A DNA stretch of 7,972 nucleotides. Source: Chloroflexota bacterium. Lineage in GTDB: Bacteria; Chloroflexota; Dehalococcoidia; SZUA-161; SpSt-899. Where the stretch lies: contig QLUL01000040.1 in the NCBI GenBank assembly GCA_018725425.1, positions 1 through 7,972 on the forward strand. The letters run 5' to 3'. This document shows positions 5,520-7,972 of the stretch, one piece after another. Both the position numbers and the translations under genes were made by a program. Each line of letters begins with the position of its first letter. Within the stretch, counting starts at the first letter, position 1. The notes below the pieces were generated by a model. It was not told where the DNA came from. It saw only the letters and a program-made list of their open reading frames with translations, and did no database searches.

Positions 5520-7955
5520 TCAATTTCTGAGCGGCTTGTTGGTCTGGAGCAGATGTCTCATCCTGTCCTGAGTCTTCTTCTCTCCGCAGAGCGAGACAAA
5601 TGCCTCCCTTTCAAGCTCCAGCAGATATTCCTCGGTTACCAGGGTGTTCGGTGCAATATCGCCGCCGGTCAACACATAGGCGAGCTTCCTGGCGATATGC
5701 CCATCGTAGTCGGTGATGTATCCTCCCTCTCTCATGGTATAGATCATGAGCTCCAGGAAAGCCCTTCCCGTTCTACCGGTTACCCTGATATCGTCTTTGG
5801 GTCTAAGAGGAGAATAACCCTCCCTGGCCATGGCAAGCACTGTCTCTTTAGCATCGTGTAGGAGGTGGTCCAGATTCACCGTGATCTTATCCTGTGGCCT
5901 GAGAAATCCCAGGTTGCGGGCCTCCTTGCCGCTTGTAGATACTTTGGCCCTGGCGATAGTGTCAAAGGTTCTGGCAACATAGGGGAGGAGGTCCGGCGGA
6001 CTTCCCTCGGGTGATCCAGCACTGGGAACCATCGGAGGCACCCGAGCGATGTTTGCCAGAAGGAGCTCTTTGTTACCCCCACCACCGGGAATAAGCCCCA
6101 CGCCCGCTTCCACAAGGCCGATGCAGGTCTCGCCATGGGCCCTTATCCTGCTGGCGGCCATGCATATCTCGCATCCGCCACCCAGGGTCATCCCGGATGG
6201 CGCGGCCACTACTGGCTTCTCGGCATACTTGATGCGGCTGCAGGCACCTTGAAATTGCTTCACTACGAGTTGAATGGCATCCCAGTTCTGGTTCTGAGAC
6301 TCAAAGAGAAGGAGCATCAGGTTTGCCCCGACGCTGAAGTTCCGGCCGTGGTTGCCGATAACCAGTCCCTCGAAATTCTCCTCCACCTCTTTTATGCTGT
6401 AATTAAGCATCTGGATGATGTCCGTCCCGATGGCGTTGTTTGGGGAGTGGAATTCCAGACAGGCAACACCGTCTCCCAGGTCCACCAGGCTGGCCCCGGC
6501 ATTGGACTTAATCAGCCTCTTCCTCTCCTTCAAAGAAGGGAGAATGATGATCTGCGGCTTCTCCTCGATCTCCAGATAGTCTGATTTCGGGAAGTCAAAG
6601 AAGCAAAGTCTGCCATCTCTCTTCTCGTAGAACCGCTCCTTTCCAAGCGAGAGCATCTGCTTCACATTCTGCGGTACCTCTTCACCTTCCCCTTCCATTC
6701 TCCCCACGGATTCTTTGAGCCCTATGGCATCCCAGATCTCGAAAGGGCCAAGCTCCCAGTTGAAGCCCCACCTTACCGCCCGGTCAACGTTCACTATGTC
6801 ATCCGCTATCTCAGGGATCTTACTGACGCAGTAGAGCAATAGGCGCTTCACTGCCTTCCAGGCAAACTGGCCTGCTCGGTCCTCCGAATAGAGGAGGGTT
6901 TTTATCCTTTCAGCGGGATTCTCAACCTTCTTCAGGCCATCCAACACGGGGAATGCGGCCCCTTTGAGGGGGGCGTAATCCATGGTTTTGTAGTCCAGCG
7001 CATGTATCTCGGAGCCTTCGTCTATCTTGATCTTCCGATAGAATCCCTTTCCTGTCTTGTCGCCCAGCAGACCCATCTCCACCATCCTGGTTAGGATCTC
7101 CGGGATGACGAATTCGTTCCTTTCCTTTTCATCTTCTACGTTGTCATATACGTTCCTGGCTACATGGGCGAGGGTATCCAAACCCACAAGGTCGGCTGTT
7201 CTAAAGGTGGCGCTCTTTGGCCTTCCCATGGGAGGTCCGGTTATGGCGTCAACTTCTTCTATGGTGTATCCATTCTCCACCATGGTTCTTATGGTTCCCA
7301 CCGTACCATGGACCGCGATTCTATTGGCAATGAAGTTCGGGGTGTCTTTGGCAAAGACAATCCCCTTGCCCAGTTGTTTCTCGCAGAAAGATGCCATGAA
7401 GTCCACGATCTCTTTCCTGGTGGACTTTCCGGGGATAATCTCCAGGAGTTTCATGTATCTTGGGGGATTGAAGAAATGTGTTCCCAGAAAATGCTCTTTG
7501 AGATCCTGCGACAGCCCCTCTGACATCTTGTTTATCGAGATTCCAGAGGTATTTGTGCTAACGATGGTTCCCGGGCTCCTGAACTCCTCGACCTTCCTTA
7601 AGAGCGCCTTCTTGATCTCCAGATTCTCCGTTACCACCTCGATGATCCAGTCTACATCCGAGAGCCACTGCATATGGTCGTCAAAATTGCCCGGAGTGAT
7701 AAGTTTGGCGTCTTCCGGGACATAGAATGCAGCCGGGCTTGCCTTTAGCGCATTCTCCAGGCCTTTTCGGGCGAGTTTGCTCCTGAAGGCAGGACTTTCC
7801 GGTGTTAATCCTTTCTTCTTATCCTCCTCGGTGAGCTCCCGGGGGACAATGTCCAGAAGATATGTCGGTATGCCGACATTCGCCAGATGGGCAGCGATGG
7901 TGCTCCCCATTACGCCGGCTCCAAGGACCGCCGCCTTCCTGATCTTCCTTTTCAC
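5520..7955 (-). CDS. fadN: 3-hydroxyacyl-CoA dehydrogenase / enoyl-CoA hydratase FadN
   Basis: A bifunctional enzyme of 811 residues that hydrates trans-2-enoyl-CoA and oxidises the resulting 3-hydroxyacyl-CoA with NAD+. The dehydrogenase comes first: Rossmann motif GAGVMG at 12-17, TNTSGIS at 134-140 (S137), catalytic H160 in HFFNPP, E172 of the His-Glu pair and N211. Two C-terminal dehydrogenase-type helical regions follow at about 200-305 and 355-450. The crotonase domain covers about 490-690: first oxyanion-hole strand GRNFSVGAN (537-545), second in GMTLGGGCE (588-596), and both catalytic glutamates present (E596 in GGGCE, E616 in LVEAG). A helical tail follows. This dehydrogenase-first order is that of B. 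subtilis FadN (YusL, about 790 residues) and the reverse of E. coli FadB. The start is GTG 7955, behind a perfect Shine-Dalgarno site; the overlapping ATG at 7957 reads straight into TGA. First gene of the operon; its promoter is outside the window. Confidence 0.95.
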   Translation of the reverse strand: MKRKIRKAAVLGAGVMGSTIAAHLANVGIPTYLLDIVPRELTEEDKKKGLTPESPAFRSKLARKGLENALKASPAAFYVPEDAKLITPGNFDDHMQWLSDVDWIIEVVTENLEIKKALLRKVEEFRSPGTIVSTNTSGISINKMSEGLSQDLKEHFLGTHFFNPPRYMKLLEIIPGKSTRKEIVDFMASFCEKQLGKGIVFAKDTPNFIANRIAVHGTVGTIRTMVENGYTIEEVDAITGPPMGRPKSATFRTADLVGLDTLAHVARNVYDNVEDEKERNEFVIPEILTRMVEMGLLGDKTGKGFYRKIKIDEGSEIHALDYKTMDYAPLKGAAFPVLDGLKKVENPAERIKTLLYSEDRAGQFAWKAVKRLLLYCVSKIPEIADDIVNVDRAVRWGFNWELGPFEIWDAIGLKESVGRMEGEGEEVPQNVKQMLSLGKERFYEKRDGRLCFFDFPKSDYLEIEEKPQIIILPSLKERKRLIKSNAGASLVDLGDGVACLEFHSPNNAIGTDIIQMLNYSIKEVEENFEGLVIGNHGRNFSVGANLMLLLFESQNQNWDAIQLVVKQFQGACSRIKYAEKPVVAAPSGMTLGGGCEICMAASRIRAHGETCIGLVEAGVGLIPGGGGNKELLLANIARVPPMVPSAGSPEGSPPDLLPYVARTFDTIARAKVSTSGKEARNLGFLRPQDKITVNLDHLLHDAKETVLAMAREGYSPLRPKDDIRVTGRTGRAFLELMIYTMREGGYITDYDGHIARKLAYVLTGGDIAPNTLVTEEYLLELEREAFVSLCGEKKTQDRMRHLLQTNKPLRN

Positions 7956-7959
7956 ATGG

Positions 7960-7968
7960 ACCTCCTTT
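7960..7968 (-). promoter_or_regulatory. Perfect Shine-Dalgarno site deciding the GTG start of fadN
   Basis: Minus-strand AAAGGAGGT is fully complementary to the usual 16S rRNA 3' tail. Its AGGAGG core (7961-7966) ends 5 nt before GTG 7955 and 3 nt before an ATG at 7957 that is followed immediately by TGA. The family N-terminus (KIRKAAVLGAG) starts right after the GTG, so that codon is the real start. The strength suggests high translation of the first operon gene. Confidence 0.8.
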
Positions 7969-7972
7969 GTAG

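Noticed and set aside
7057..7725. Plus-strand 222-codon frame antisense to fadN.
   Set aside because: Ser/Phe/Leu-rich shadow translation; the opposite strand carries the conserved dehydrogenase domain with catalytic residues.

Overview
The window looks like ordinary bacterial chromosome: bacterial Shine-Dalgarno sites, moderate GC, and short spacing between same-strand genes. The best-supported content is a complete fatty-acid beta-oxidation operon with the gene order and protein sizes of Bacillus subtilis fadN-fadA-fadE. The intergenic palindromic repeats (GTAGC...GCTAC boundaries; a GTCCTGAGC..GGCGAAGGA unit) resemble interspersed repeats I associate with uncultured Chloroflexota/Dehalococcoidia and other anaerobic or subsurface lineages. 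That lineage guess is an inference from memory and is weak.

Layout. On the + strand, positions 81-1105 hold two overlapping genes: a small P-loop kinase-like protein (UPF0200/dephospho-CoA-kinase-like) and a zinc-dependent dCMP deaminase. They are probably translationally coupled, which suggests a nucleotide-metabolism pair. Positions 1106-1485 are non-coding and lie between convergent genes. This gap holds a pair of strong hairpins, a ~155-bp element with ~24-bp terminal inverted repeats (MITE-like), and a GC-rich REP-like block with further hairpins. On the - strand follow a ten-helix EamA/DMT-type permease (TTG start), a 131-bp gap with a perfect 43-bp tandem repeat, and then, read right to left, fadN, fadA and fadE.

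How the genes work together. FadE oxidises acyl-CoA to trans-2-enoyl-CoA, FadN hydrates it and oxidises the 3-hydroxyacyl-CoA, and FadA cleaves the 3-ketoacyl-CoA to acetyl-CoA and a shortened acyl-CoA. One operon therefore encodes a full beta-oxidation turn. Acyl-CoA synthetase, ETF and a fatty-acid regulator are not in the window. All key catalytic residues of the three enzymes are visible. The fad promoter lies beyond the right edge.

I found no CRISPR array, defence system, tRNA or rRNA. The more unusual material is in the intergenic repeats, the possible leaderless promoter at the left edge, and the unknown substrate of the small kinase; no clearly novel system is evident.
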